64,000 nt of DNA from Blattamonas nauphoetae (lineage: Eukaryota > Preaxostyla > Oxymonadida), in the NCBI GenBank assembly GCA_033064195.1, contig JARBJD010000090.1, forward strand, positions 124,001-188,000, read 5' to 3'. The notes under the pieces were generated by a model. The model searched no databases. It saw only the letters and a list, made by a program, of their open reading frames with translations, and was not told where the DNA came from. The position numbers and the translations under genes are program-made. This document shows positions 30,355 to 41,571 of this stretch, piece by piece. The first letter of the stretch is position 1. The number at the start of each line of letters is the position of its first letter.

Positions 30355-31478
30355 CTAGGTTGCTTGATAAGCGTCTGGTACAAAAAATTGGAGACATATC
30401 CGAGCGATATCATCTTCGTTTTCACTAAATCGTTGAGAAGTAAACATAAAAGAGAGAAGAAGAGGATACATGTATATGAGATGACCAGATCCATTGAACG
30501 TGACGAGTGAACAGTCTAAATTCTTTGCTACTATCACTCCATTCTTGTACGGAATCATCTAGAGAGCGAATACGAAGAAAATAGTTGATTCATACGTTGT
30601 CTTGTGTCCCGTGAAGAACTAGTACACGTGGACAGATCGCTTTTGCCTTCCTGAGACGAGATTTGCTAACTCGGTGCGTTGTGCATGACAAGGCCTCTCC
30701 GATCAAAGCGAAAGGTGGGGTTATGTCTTCAGAGAAGGGAATGTGTTGTGTAGGCATGTCGTACAGGTTGGATCCAGTCATTCCGTAACGTTCAAGATAA
30801 GTTTGAAAATAGCGGTCGCTCACTACAAACGATTTGGAAACAGTTTTCACTTGTTCTTGTGTCTTCGAAAGAAAGATTCTGATGAACAGCCACATGACCG
30901 AGAGGGACGGAATGAAGGGTCCAACTGTTGTTCCGCCGAAGATGGCGGCTTCAAACAGATCTGGTCGTAGAGCAAACATTTCCAAACCAATCATCCCACC
31001 CAGCGAGATGGCAAAAAGATTGGTCTTTTTCCATTGTAGATGTTCTAATAACTTTATCACTGTCTTCGCAAAGTCGCTTGTCCGAAAACATGGTCTTGAT
31101 TTTTCGGAGTATCCCACTCCTGGGAAGTCGAAAATGCACACTTCAAACATTCCGGTGCGGATAAGTTCAACGAGTGTGTGGCGATAGTCATCAAGGTGGC
31201 CAATGAAGCCAACGACGAAAACAACCTTTTTTGGGCCATTGCCATAGGCTGGTGAAAGTGGTCATGGAAAAGACGACTATCAGACTTTCGTACCACAAAT
31301 TCAATTTTGAAGAGGAATCTTCAAGAAACCCAAAGCGATTGAGGTGTTTTCGTTGTTCGCATGCAAGAGCACCCTCCACATCTTTTTTAATGAGATGACG
31401 GTTCAGAGGATGATGAGGATCGGCTGGATCGGATGTTGGGGTGGATTCTGAGGACACATTCCCTTGGGATGTTGTCAT
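30355..31478 (-). CDS. Alpha/beta-hydrolase fold protein (lipase/esterase-like)
   Basis: Four exons (introns 31249-31285, 30559-30595, 30425-30469) give 334 residues from the ATG at 31478. The strand-helix core reads KKVVFVVGFIGHLDD, then CIFDFPGVGYSEKS and NLFAISLGGMIGLEMF. The nucleophile is Ser146 in A-I-S-L-G-G; the family usually has Gly two residues before it. The acid is Asp281 in HGTQDN, and the base is His308 in GSGHLIYIE. The triad order and spacing are complete, so it is probably active. The substrate cannot be told; ABHD-type lipases are the closest feel. The exon starting at 30558 opens with ATG and could be mistaken for a new gene, but IPYKNGVIVAKNL continues the hydrolase fold exactly. 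Stop is TAG at 30355. Confidence 0.85.
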
Positions 31479-31623
31479 TGTTGTCAGCAGTGTAAAAGAA
31501 TGGGTGATGATTGTCGGATGACGTCATCAGCTGACTACTGTGACTATATCTGCGAAAAATATGTGAGGAAATCATAAACGGAAGTCAACAGTCATCCTGT
31601 ACAACATTTGCCATGATCCCCCC
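31479..31623. promoter_or_regulatory. Divergent promoter region, hydrolase and GSK3
   Basis: These 145 bases lie between divergent ATGs. No motif was recognised with confidence. Confidence 0.35.
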
Positions 31624-33644
31624 ATGGTTTCATTCTGTTCAGTATCTCTCATCGGCGTAGAACCCTTTATGAACCTCTACCAAGGTTCAACAAAGGGTGT
31701 TACTAATTTTATTAGTGATGATCGTCCTAATCATCAACTCTCCAACGGACATCATTCGTCATCACCTCATCAAGATAATCCAATGCCAAATCCCTGTCAA
31801 CCTATCGCCCTCCGTCTTGACATCAAAGCGCTGTCTGATGCACTGGCAGATGGTGGTATTTGTCGCCTCTTGTTCATCATATCTTCTTAGACGAAGAATT
31901 GCTTCCTCAATTTGACACAACACCAATTTCTTTCTCTAATGACAAATCTATCGGATCTGGAAGTTTTGGCACAGTTTTTCACGCAACTCTTCCATCCAAT
32001 GGTGAGGCTGTTGCGGTCAAGAAGGTCCTTCAAGATCCAAATTATAAGGTCTGTCTATCACGTCCATCTACTCAACAAACAAATCCTAGAATCGAGAATT
32101 ACTCATGATGCGCGTCATTGATCATCCTAATTGTGTCAAAATGAGACAATACTTTTATTCTAAGGAACGACAAGTCTGTTCTTTTCATCCGTTCATCTCT
32201 GAAAGAAAACATACCTTAATGTTGTCATGGAATACGTTCCACACACTCTGTATCATATCAACAAACATTATGTCCGCCAAAAGCGGGAAATGCCGACAGC
32301 GTGGGTCAAGGTATCTCACAATTCATTCTCTCAACCAACACTTCGCTCAGATCTATTCATATCAACTTATCCGTTCTCTCTTATATCTCAATGGTTTTGG
32401 CATTGCGCATCGTGATATAAAGCCTCGTATGTTCAATTGCTTATCGTACTCTTCTCCAAACAATCCTGACAGAAAACATCCTTGTTAATCCTCGAACTGG
32501 AGTGCTAAAACTCTGTGATTTTGGATCGGCAAAGGTTCTTCGTCCTGGTGAGTCTAGTGTGGCGTATATCTGCTCTCGGTACTATCGAGCACCTGAATTA
32601 GTCTTCGGCACTCAAAAGTACACCACATCGGTCGGTATGTCGTGCTATATCCACTCTTTTCTCCCCCATTCGTCTCGAAGCCTTGTTCATGTGTTTTCAT
32701 CATCCTCTCGTTCCTTTTCATTCCCATCAGACACGTGGAGTGTTGGCGCTGTGATTGCTGAGCTTCTCCTCGGCCGTCCCATCTTTCCTGGCGACTCTCC
32801 TGTCGATCAGCTAGTTCGCATCATCAGCATTCTCGGGACCCCCACGCGTGAAGACATGGCTGCCATGGATCAGGCGGACACCCCCATCAACTTCCCCCAC
32901 ACGCGGAAGAAGCCGTGGACGCAGGTCTTCCCGTCCTCGTCCTCGCGCACTGCCATCGATCTTGTGGCGCGGATGCTCGTGTACGACCCAAGCAAGCGGA
33001 TCACGCCGCTCCAAGCTCTCAACCACCCTCTCTTCGACGAGCTGAGGGACGACGAGAACACTCGCTTCCCCGACGGAACTCTCTTCCCGCCCTTCTTCAA
33101 CTTCACTCCCGACGAGATGGAGATCACCAACGCGGGCATCGAGAAGATTTGGGAGAAGCACCAGTCGCGCTTCCCAAAGCCGTGTCGCCAGCCACCGCAC
33201 TCCTCCACCGGCGACCTGTCTCCCCTCGCCCCTTCCAAGTCACTCCCACAGCCCTCCCCCAAAGCGAAGGACGACGAGCCTCGGCCTGCTCACTATCGCC
33301 CTCCGCACACTCTCAACCTGCGCATCGAAGCGAGCTCGGACTGGACACTGCCTCCTCTCAGCGGGAAGGACGGGTCCACCACACGGCCGTTCACAAACAG
33401 CAGCAACACACACACCCGCACCGACGCCCCCAACCGCACTGCCACCACTGCCTCCTCAGAACACACACGCCACAAACCCCCCACGTCACAAGAACAGTGC
33501 TTCCTCCCCTATCTCGCCCGCGACCAGGGCAGGAGTGAAGGCGGAACCATCCCCCACGACACCCCCCTCTCCCTCCACAGATACGGCAGCCTGCTGGGAC
33601 AACCCCACGCTACACTTTCAAAAGCAAAGAAGACCCAAAAATGA
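31624..33644 (+). CDS. Glycogen synthase kinase 3 (GSK3) family protein kinase
   Basis: This is a CMGC-group Ser/Thr kinase of 576 residues from seven exons; introns are 31856-31890, 32049-32089, 32174-32205, 32311-32350, 32427-32472 and 32635-32730. Diagnostic GSK3 blocks are GSGSFGTVFHA, VAVKKVLQDPNYKNREL (Lys near 121, read across an intron), HRDIKPQNILVN, LKLCDFGSAKV (Asp 234) and VAYICSRYYRAPELVFG, where Tyr 250 is the GSK3 activation-loop tyrosine. GRPIFPGDSPVDQLV and LGTPTRE then follow, ending with HPLFDELRDD. After the kinase domain comes a long Pro/Ser/Thr/His-rich tail of about 130 residues with no recognised domain. An alternative in-frame ATG is at 31669. The last exon is visibly GC-rich and the 5' exons are AT-rich. 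Confidence 0.93.
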
Positions 33645-33897
33645 GGTTCTGTTCTCCTTTGGGTGAAACATCATTTTGTGTTTCCAGTTTTGATACTTTT
33701 CTTCTGTTGAGAACATATTTGTGACTCATTCACCCATTCTGGTCCTTTGGATCTATCTTCATTTCGACGAGTTCTGTTCTGGTAGTCAATCAAAAACCTA
33801 TCTGAAAATTGTATTTGTGTTGAATATATTGTTTTGTGAGTGATGTTGTTTTGGATTAGCGACGCAAATTCAGTTGAAATGTGAAGTATGACCGAAA
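33645..33897. other. Convergent intergenic spacer
   Basis: This AT-rich 253-base gap lies between the GSK3 and SNARE stops. No gene was seen in it. Confidence 0.5.
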
Positions 33898-34259
33898 TCA
33901 ATAGCCAAGCTTAAAAAAGAAGAGCCATATGAGCAAAATCATGACAATTGCAAAAGCTATTGTAATTTTCATTGCTTTCTTTGGATTTTCCTTGACAAGG
34001 TCGACAAGGCGTGATCCTGCGGTTTTGATGGCAGATGAAGCAGTGTCCATTTGATTTTTTATTGAATCTAGGATTGAGTTTTGCTCTACAACAACATCAT
34101 TTATCCGTGTCGATGTCTTGGAATTAAAGTAAAAAGAAGAAGATAATGTCCGAGATAAAGTGATTGGCAAACTTTACTCAATTCACGAACATTCCGAATC
34201 ATCCTATCAACAGATTCGTTGAGATCATCGTTCTGAGGAAGATCTCCTTCAGTGGTCAT
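33898..34259 (-). CDS. Small tail-anchored Q-SNARE-like protein
   Basis: Two exons (intron 34117-34172) encode 101 residues. After a short acidic N-terminus (MTTEGDLPQNDDLNESVDRM) there is one heptad-rich SNARE-type helix: RNVRELSKTSTRIND, then VVVEQNSILDSIKNQM and AIKTAGSRLVDLV, with Gln in EQNSIL as the likely zero layer. A basic linker (KENPKKAMK) and a single C-terminal membrane span (ITIAFAIVMILLIWLFFF) follow, ending KLGY. There is no N-terminal Habc domain. SNAREs of this design (Bet1, Qc/Qb types) drive vesicle fusion. I cannot assign a subfamily. The splice joins SK to TSTRIND in frame; using the gtaaag three bases upstream would not. Confidence 0.75.
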
Positions 34260-34327
34260 GGTGAGAGGTCGTATACAGGAGTTATATATTAAACTATGGG
34301 AGGATCCTCAGATTTGAGTAGGAAAGC

Positions 34328-35609
34328 ATGGTTCTCCCAACATGGTGGGCCAACACTCAACTTGACTTTCGGAATATACCTCGTGAACATTGCCAAGCGT
34401 TGTCGCTTTTCGCTCCAACACCCCTGGCATTCTACCAAAAGTATGTGAATCCGAAAAAAACGGACTTTCTCAAAAACGATGTTCAAAATGCACTCCAAAC
34501 AACCGAAGAATATGCACTTCAATTTTCTTCGCAAGTTATCGCGTACTTCGAATCAACTTGGGCAAGTGACAATCGTCAACTCCTTCAACCATCTCCTCTC
34601 TCGACAATGGGCAATAGTTCATCTTCTCTCCCTCCTCCAATCGTTCTTGATAACAAACAAGCATCTCCTTCCCCCAATATTCCTCGAGGAAATCAACTTC
34701 AACTTCAACCAACAAATGTTCGTGACTATATCAATTTACATCTTTTAGGTTCAATCATTCATCTCACGGACAGAATTGCACCATCTTCTTGAAAGTAAAG
34801 AAGCACAGATTCAAGCATATTATACTCCACACATCCAACATTTAAAAAACGAAAACTCGGCCAAAAAACTGGAGATACAAACACTTAAACAAACAGTTGA
34901 TCTGTTGCAAACACAAATTCAGGACTTCACTCGTCAGCCACCGGCTAGCCAAGGTCTCTATGGCCAGACTCCAACAACTCTTCCTGTTCAACAGTACAGT
35001 GTTCAACCAGCCTCCAATTTCACAGCACAGCAATCACATGCATACGGAGGTTACGGTACAGCTCTTGTCGACCAAGATCTTCTCATGACAACAGATTTAA
35101 AAGCAGAAGATCACAACACTGCTCGTGTCAGTAGAAAGACCGTTCAATTCGTTGGACCGATCCAATCCAGAGTTTTTGTTGACTTTGTCTGTCTTGAACA
35201 GGTTATCACTGCCGAATGGAAGGTGTATGTGTACCCAGGACAAAACCTACAACTTGGATTCATCATGGATGTTATGGGGGATCTGCGACAGGAATCAAAT
35301 GAACGGATCCTTGTTGAATACTCCAGCAGTGGTCTCCTGTCTGTTCGAAATCATACCTATCCAAACGAACCAATCCAATTCAATGACACCATCACTCTTG
35401 AAATCAACTGTCCAGACAGGTCTGCCAGAATATTCAAAAACGGAAAACAACTCCCATACATCATAAAGCGTATACCTCTGGTTAACAAGTTGTATGTCTC
35501 TGGAACAGGTCCTCAAAACAGAGCCGATCTTGTGAAACTCACCCAGACGTCCTCGCCTGGGACTTATCCCAATATTCAGACACAGGAAATCTTCATGGAT
35601 AGACTTTAA
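34328..35609 (+). CDS. Coiled-coil protein with C-terminal SPRY-like beta-sandwich
   Basis: Two exons (intron 34718-34748) give 416 residues from the ATG at 34328. The N-terminal third is helical with a Ser/Pro/Gln linker. A coiled coil follows (IQHLKNENSAKKLEIQTLKQ), then a Gln/Ala/Tyr-rich stretch. The last 170 residues alternate strands (WKVYVYPGQNLQLGFIMDV, ILVEYSSSGLLSVRNH, ITLEINCPDRSARIFKNGKQ), which resembles the SPRY/B30.2 fold used for protein binding. That fold call rests on pattern and not on a conserved motif. It is divergent from the SNARE gene with only 68 bases between ATGs. Confidence 0.7.
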
Positions 35610-35850
35610 ACGTCAGGAAGTGGGAATAAGATTTTCATCCAAGCCTAGCGAAGATAGCTCTCCTTCTCGTGGCTTTTTCACAGATTGAGCTGTTTCATCA
35701 TTCCCTCATGCTATTTGATCACGAAAAAGAGATAAATCAAGAAGTGAAAGCAGAGTGACGTCGGGAGGTCCATTTGTACTGAATGGACATCAAAGAAAGA
35801 AGCAAAAAAATGAGAAAATGAAAACTATCAAAAGAGGATCAATCTGAGTA
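35610..35850. other. Convergent intergenic spacer
   Basis: This 241-base gap lies between the SPRY-like and TmcB-like stops. Nothing was recognised in it. Confidence 0.5.
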
Positions 35851-38800
35851 TCAAGTAGATTCTTTCTTCCGCTCCATCACCCTTCTGTTTTCTTCCATAA
35901 TGTGGACGTCGATGAAATGGTTGAAGAGGGTGGACATCTGAAGAGTGATGTCCATTCCTTCCTCGAACTTCTGGCAGAGCATGTCGTACTGCTCGATCAC
36001 TCCCTTCATCCGCTCAATCAGCATCTCGGCCTGCTTCGGCGCAGCCTGTTCAAGCCACTTCGACTCGGCCTTGAGGTGGGAGTCGAGGTAGATGCGGACG
36101 AGAGGATAGTCGTGGAGGAACTGCTTCTCCTCGCTCTTCATCAGATGGTCCAGAAGAGCAGACGCCCCGTCGAGCACAACGTGGTGGTCTGTGTCGAGCT
36201 TCTGCTCACCAAGATTGAATGCCTTCGACCAGCGGATGCCGAGTGTCTCTTCGACGGAGATCAGTGCGCGGATGCGGTCTGTCTTATACGAGACGTGGTT
36301 GATCTGCGACTGGAAGTTGAAGGTGAGGTAGAAGAAGGAGATGATGATGGTGATCAGGTCCACCACCGCCACGACAATCACAAGGACCAACTGGACAGTG
36401 ATCGACACAAGTGCTTCGTCGGTGATGGCTGACGTGATCTGAGCGAGGCCGTCGGAGAGGTCGTACGTGAGGGCAGTGTTGATGAAGATGAACGAGTGGT
36501 GGGTGGGGCTGAGCATGAGTGGGTCGGAGATGGTGCGGTTGAAGAGAGAGATTTGGTTGTTTGCGTTGAACAGCAGCTGGAGCAGAGCTTCCACGCCGTA
36601 CACAGAGATGTCGTTCCCCATACTGGTTGTTGGGATGCGGTCGGGCTTTTCTGTGCAGATGGTCGTGTTCTTCATGAAGCACGTGCGTGGGTTGAACATG
36701 AGGCTGTGCACGGACTCCATGGAGAGCATGTTGTACACCTCCATCGGATCCACGACTGAGTCGCCCATCTCCGGCATCTCTCCAAAGCGGCAGAGATTGT
36801 GGAGGTTCATCACATATGTTGAGTACGCAGCGAAGACCTCGAGGACGTCGTCTTGCTGCGACGACATGTGTTCGAGACCAGTCCAGCCGGGGGACGTTCG
36901 GAGGTTGAAGTCACTGTCTGGGACGCCGTCGGAGGGATACAGGATTTGGAGGGCGAGGAAATGCTCGAGCTGGATGCCAGCTTCGCGGAGACCGGAGAGA
37001 CCAACACGGACAGGCCAGGGACGGGCCTCCATCGTGCTGACGACGATGATGATGGAGAGGAGAAGGGAGGCGGCGAAGAGGACAAAGAAGATAGCTTCGG
37101 CGGCGAAGATGAGGCCGCGAGAAACAGCATTCTGGAACTGGTGCCTCTTCCTGCGGTCGACGACGGGAGGGATGTTGAGGGCAGGCAGGTTTGAGAGGAG
37201 GTCGTCCTTGTTCCTCTTCTTCTTCTTTGACTTCTCCTCCAGAATGTCGTCGTCCTCGAACTGGTCACCTTCGCTGTCTTCTTCTTCGTTCGTCGAATCT
37301 TCGTCTCTGTCTTCTGCTTTGGATGTCGACGTCATTGCGAGAGAGTCGTGTGTGTCTCCAAGTGCTTTCTTGCTCGATGCTGCCGTGTCTGACAAACCGG
37401 GCAGTTTTGTGGTCGAGAGTGGGGGCAGGTCTGGCTGGGAGCCTTGTGGGTGCGACGGAGATTGTGGCCCAGTCGTGTTCATGTTCTTCGTCGACGCAAG
37501 ATTCTGAGACGCGTGGAGGTTTGACGATGACTTTATGTTCTTCCGCATGAGCTGCGCGAGGAGCCCCGACTTCCCGCCTTCGGTCGACTCCGAAGGCTTC
37601 ATGCGACCGAGGACAGTTCCGGCGAGCATGGCTTTCCTCCACCTCTTCTGTGTGTCTCTCCGCTCTGCCTCTTCGACCTCTCGTTCAAGGTCCTCCGAGT
37701 TGATGAGGCGCTGTTGGAGAGCAGTCAGGACATCGGGTTTGATGCCCAGCATGTAGAAGAGAGCAAAGTTCCGCTGCTTGTTGAGACGGGTGAGGAGGAG
37801 GTACACAATTGACATGATCGTGATGACCAGTACAAGCCCCACCACGATGATCACGATGGCGAGAATCATGGTTGTCGTGTTCTGATCAGCGAGTTTCCGC
37901 ACCAACTGGGAGATCTCCGCTTTGAATGCCTGGTCGAGGGAGGTCGGGCCGTTCATGAGTGTCTGCACGATGATGTCCTGCACAGCGTCGGTGGGGAGGC
38001 TGCCGTGAAGGCCTGCGAGTTGAGTGAGCATTGTTGCATACCCATTCGCAGCGTTGATGAGGGTTTTGGTGTGCTGGTACTGTTTGGAGAACACGCCGCT
38101 CTCGTGGATGGTCAGGAACATCTGCAGAGATGTTTCCTGCCACGTCACGAACTCCGACTCTGTGTTGAAGATCTTGTTGATGGTGAGGTCGTGGAATGTT
38201 TGAGCCTCGGACGCGATCTTTTCTATACACTCTTCGAGTGTGTAGAAATACAGAGGATCGAGTATCACGCCTTTCAGATACAGCACGTCGTACAGCTTTG
38301 CCAGGTATGCCAGCTCGTTGTTAATCGATGCTGCAGTGGCGATGTTCTCGAGGAGCTCGATGTGGGTGCGGTGGTCGTTGACGTTGTTGAGGCCGATGAG
38401 GAAGGCCCAGATGCCCAGCCCGAGGAAGATGACGACAGTGAGGGGCGAGCCGTACTTGAGCACGTACAGCCACACGTCGGTCTTCGCGCCCTGCTCCTCT
38501 TCGCCGCTCGTCTTTGCGTTGCGAGCACCAACATTGTCTTTGGTCCCTCGCTTGCGTCCTTTGGCTTTGTACCCTTTCGGGTCGAGTCGGATCATCTCGG
38601 CTTCGATCTCGTTTGCTCTGTCGTACAGGATTTGTGCTTCGGAGTCATTTCGGAAGATGTCGGTGAGGAGGTTGGCGTACCCTCGGAGGACGGGGATGGA
38701 GAAAGGATGTGTTTGGAGAAGGGCTTTGAAGTGGAGCACTGCTTCCTTCTCGTTGTCGATCAACTCGTCGAGGAGAGACGACATCGACCCAAGATCGTCG

Positions 38801-40578
38801 TCCTTGTGCTGGAGCATCAGCAAGACTGTGTTGAGCTTCTCCTTCGCCTCTCTCTGGTTCTGCTCGGCCTGGGAGAGATGGTTCTTGTAGCGGAAGAGAC
38901 TCATCACATCGGCCGACTTGAGATCGGCGCCGGAGTTCTCCTGCTCGTACACTTTGTCGATGAAGTAGATGATCCACCTGTTGTCGATAGTGGCCCCCAA
39001 CTTGAAGGCCAGCTTCATGTGCTTCATGCACCCCTCCCAGTCCTTCTTGTAGTGCGTCAGGAAGAGGGCGTAGTGGATGTGCAGGCCGGGGTGGCGCGGA
39101 AAGCGGGAGAAGCCTGATTTGTACACCGCATCAGCAAACTCGATGTACTCCTTGCGCTTCCTCACCTCGGGGCGCCACAGGAAGCGGATGGCTTGGTCGA
39201 TGTGGGAAACGTGCTTCAGCTTGGGGATGACGTAGGGAGGGTCGGGGAGGTTGGCCTTCTCTCGCTCCTTCGCAATGGCCGGCTTGAGTCGGGCGAGGAG
39301 GCCCTTCATCGTCTTTTCGGGAGAGTGTGAGGCTGTCGAAGGGGCGGGTGGCTCTGCCTCGACTGTCGGCTCGACGGGCGTCTTTTCGTGCACGAACCCG
39401 CGCACACGGGAGTAGTAGACGTTGTCGACTTCGACGAAGAACGGCTTGCCCTTCCCCTTGAAGTTGACTCCGGGTTTGACGGGTATCTTAAAGTCATATG
39501 TGATTGCCACACGACTCAAGTAGATCTGTCGAGCGTAGAAACCAAGAACCCATGTTCCAAAAATGCAAAAGAAGAAGAACGTCGTCCAGAAGAAGGCGAT
39601 GACCAGATCGTTGGATCCCTCCGTAAATACTGAAATCCAGGCATAAACAGACGATGTAACTGTTGGAACATATTGTGAAGATGCCCAAACATTTGAGTGG
39701 AGGCTGTGATACGGTTGCATCCACATGATGTAGAACATCAGAAATCCGAACCCTGCTATGCACGTCACACAACGAAAATGAGTATATGTTGATACCCATT
39801 GAGATTGTGCTGTAATAACGCACTTGAAAAGCATTTCGATGAATTCATATCGCCCAGAATACGCTGAGAGGAGGATGTCGTGCTTACAATCGAAGTCGTA
39901 GAGGAACAAAATGACGAATTGGGTGAAGGGAATGAAGGCTACAAGCGTCATGAGTGCAAGTATATTGAATGCCAGCTGCGGCCCCGACCAACAAAGTACT
40001 TCCGGATGGACATCTGTGTAACCGACTCCATCCACCCAATGGCAATCGACAATCATGAAAATAATGGTGATAAATGGCTGGTAACCCCATGTGACGCAAG
40101 CATTCGTTATAAGACGGAGCAGACGAACGAGGAATAGAGGAACTTGTGAGTCTCCATTTTTGAAGACGAAAAGAAGAGCTATAAACACGAAAATTGCACT
40201 TAATACAACAGTAGAAAGGACTGTGATAAGAGCATAGGACATGGCTGGTGTTGCAGTAAAGAATTGGAAATCCATCATATCTAGAACCTCCATGATGAAC
40301 GGCATGGTCGGTCCCATTGGCCATTGATAGATTTCCTGGATCGGCAACCCAATACACTGAAGAAATTCAAAGATAAGAGGACCCCAGTCAACCCAACTCT
40401 CGTCTGACGAACTTTCATCTCCCTATCGATGAAAATAGTATTTCGAGTGAAGATTATTGAAATAATCTAAGATGCAGACCTTACACATGGCAAAAAGAGT
40501 TCCAAACAACGCACGGTCGAGTCCTGAGTATTGAATATCGGCATTTCCAACGTCTAAGTCATCTTCCAGTTTCGCCAT
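35851..40578 (-). CDS. TmcB-like multi-pass membrane protein with hemerythrin-like C-terminus
   Basis: Two exons (intron 40423-40479) give 1556 residues. The start at 40578 reads MAKLEDDLDVGNADIQYSGL and the splice joins LFGTLFAMCK to GDESSSDESWVDWG. About six N-terminal membrane spans (residues 60-350) precede a TPR-like cytosolic region (about 440-650) with LQTHPFSIPVLRGYANLL and AQILYDRANEIEAEM, as in Tiny macrocysts protein B/C relatives of protists. A span (VVIFLGLGIWAFLIGL), a long ectodomain and another span (MILAIVIIVVGLVLVITIMS) follow. An acidic/basic linker comes next, then a further extracellular segment and a last span. The final 125 residues look like hemerythrin: IRWSKAFNLGEQKLDTDHHV, SHLKAESKWL and FNHFIDVHIMEENRRV. 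It is probably a sensor or receptor. The exact function is unknown. Confidence 0.75.
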
Positions 40579-40680
40579 GGATCCAATGAACCCACATTAT
40601 TTGTTCTATAAAACAAAAGTATCTTCAGGTGAAAGGAAAAATATCAAAAGTGAAATGTTCCAAAAAAACTTCGTTTCCAC

Positions 40681-41393
40681 TCAGGATGAGGATGGTTTCG
40701 CAACTTTTCTTTTTTCGAGTTTCCCAGTGGCTGAGCATCGCATTTCGTTCCATGCAATAGCTTCTAATGGTGCACCATCAAGACTTGTTGCGTAAACAAC
40801 ACCGAGATCAACTCCTGCAGTCGACAGATAGAATGAATGTGAATCACCAAGAGAGATCTGATGTGAACAGAAGAGATATCACGATGACAATTCCAGAAAA
40901 CAAACAACACGTGATCTTATAATGTCACCTGGCCGGAAACAATCCTGAATTTCAAGTTCATCAGTGTTTAGAGGCCTGATGTCTTGTTTTCTTTGATAAT
41001 GTCAGATAGAGAACAATGGATAATAAAAAAATCATCCAAACCGAATCATCCCAGGGAATGGTTGTGGAAGAAATGTTTCATCGGTTGTTAGGATTACTGT
41101 TCGTGCAAAACCTGGAAAAAGTTTCTCGGCACGGCAATAGACAATGGACCCGATTTGAGGGATTTGTGTGAACAATTTGCGATTTATGACTTCAATCTTC
41201 AATTTTCCCGGGTTGAGAATAGAATTTGAGGTTTGTATCTCCCCGAATCGTGTGGCGAAAATCGATTGACCTTGAAGACGGGTTCCTGCTCCAGCCTCGT
41301 AAATTCTGACATAAATGGGAAGATATAGCAAAATAAAATAAGAAACGATATCTCACCAACATGTTGTCCCGGAACAACACAAACAGAACTCAT
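40681..41393 (-). CDS. CSL4: RNA exosome cap subunit CSL4 (EXOSC1)
   Basis: CSL4 is an S1-domain cap protein of the 3'-5' RNA exosome. I assembled four short exons by hand (introns 41306-41346, 40991-41041, 40858-40905), giving 190 residues from the ATG at 41393. The N-terminal MSSVCVVPGQHVGEISIYEA leads into GAGTRLQGQSIFAT, matching the CSL4 'PGxxL...GxGT...G.I.A' domain. The S1 domain begins PQIGSIVYCRAEKLFPGFAR. FPGMIRKQDIRPL and CFRPGDIIRSRVISLGDSHS match 'FRGTIRKEDVR' and 'SFRPGDIVLAKVISLGD' in human EXOSC1. The C-terminal AIAWNEMRCSATG matches 'PISWCEMQCPKTH'. Every splice falls inside a family-conserved stretch, which makes the model strong. An alternative ATG at 41444 would add a hydrophobic leader. 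Confidence 0.9.
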
Positions 41394-41571
41394 GAAAAGA
41401 AAATTGTGGACGGTGATGAATGTGACAATTGACAGAAAATACATCTCGATGGGTTGACAGCAATTTTCTGAGATTTATTGATATGAAAAAAGCTGAGACA
41501 AAAGAGTGACTAAATGGAAGTGTTATGTGAGGAGAAGATGAGTTGAAGAGGAGAGTTCAAAATAAAAATGG

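Noticed and set aside
30249-30558. Exon at 30558 as the first exon of the GSAP-like gene only
   Set aside because: Its sequence supplies the missing Asp-to-His segment of the alpha/beta hydrolase upstream, so it belongs there. The fusion remains possible by alternative splicing and is listed as a finding.
38005-39117. Plus-strand frame of 370 residues opposite the TmcB-like gene
   Set aside because: It is an antisense shadow in GC-rich coding DNA. The minus frame has clear membrane and TPR structure.
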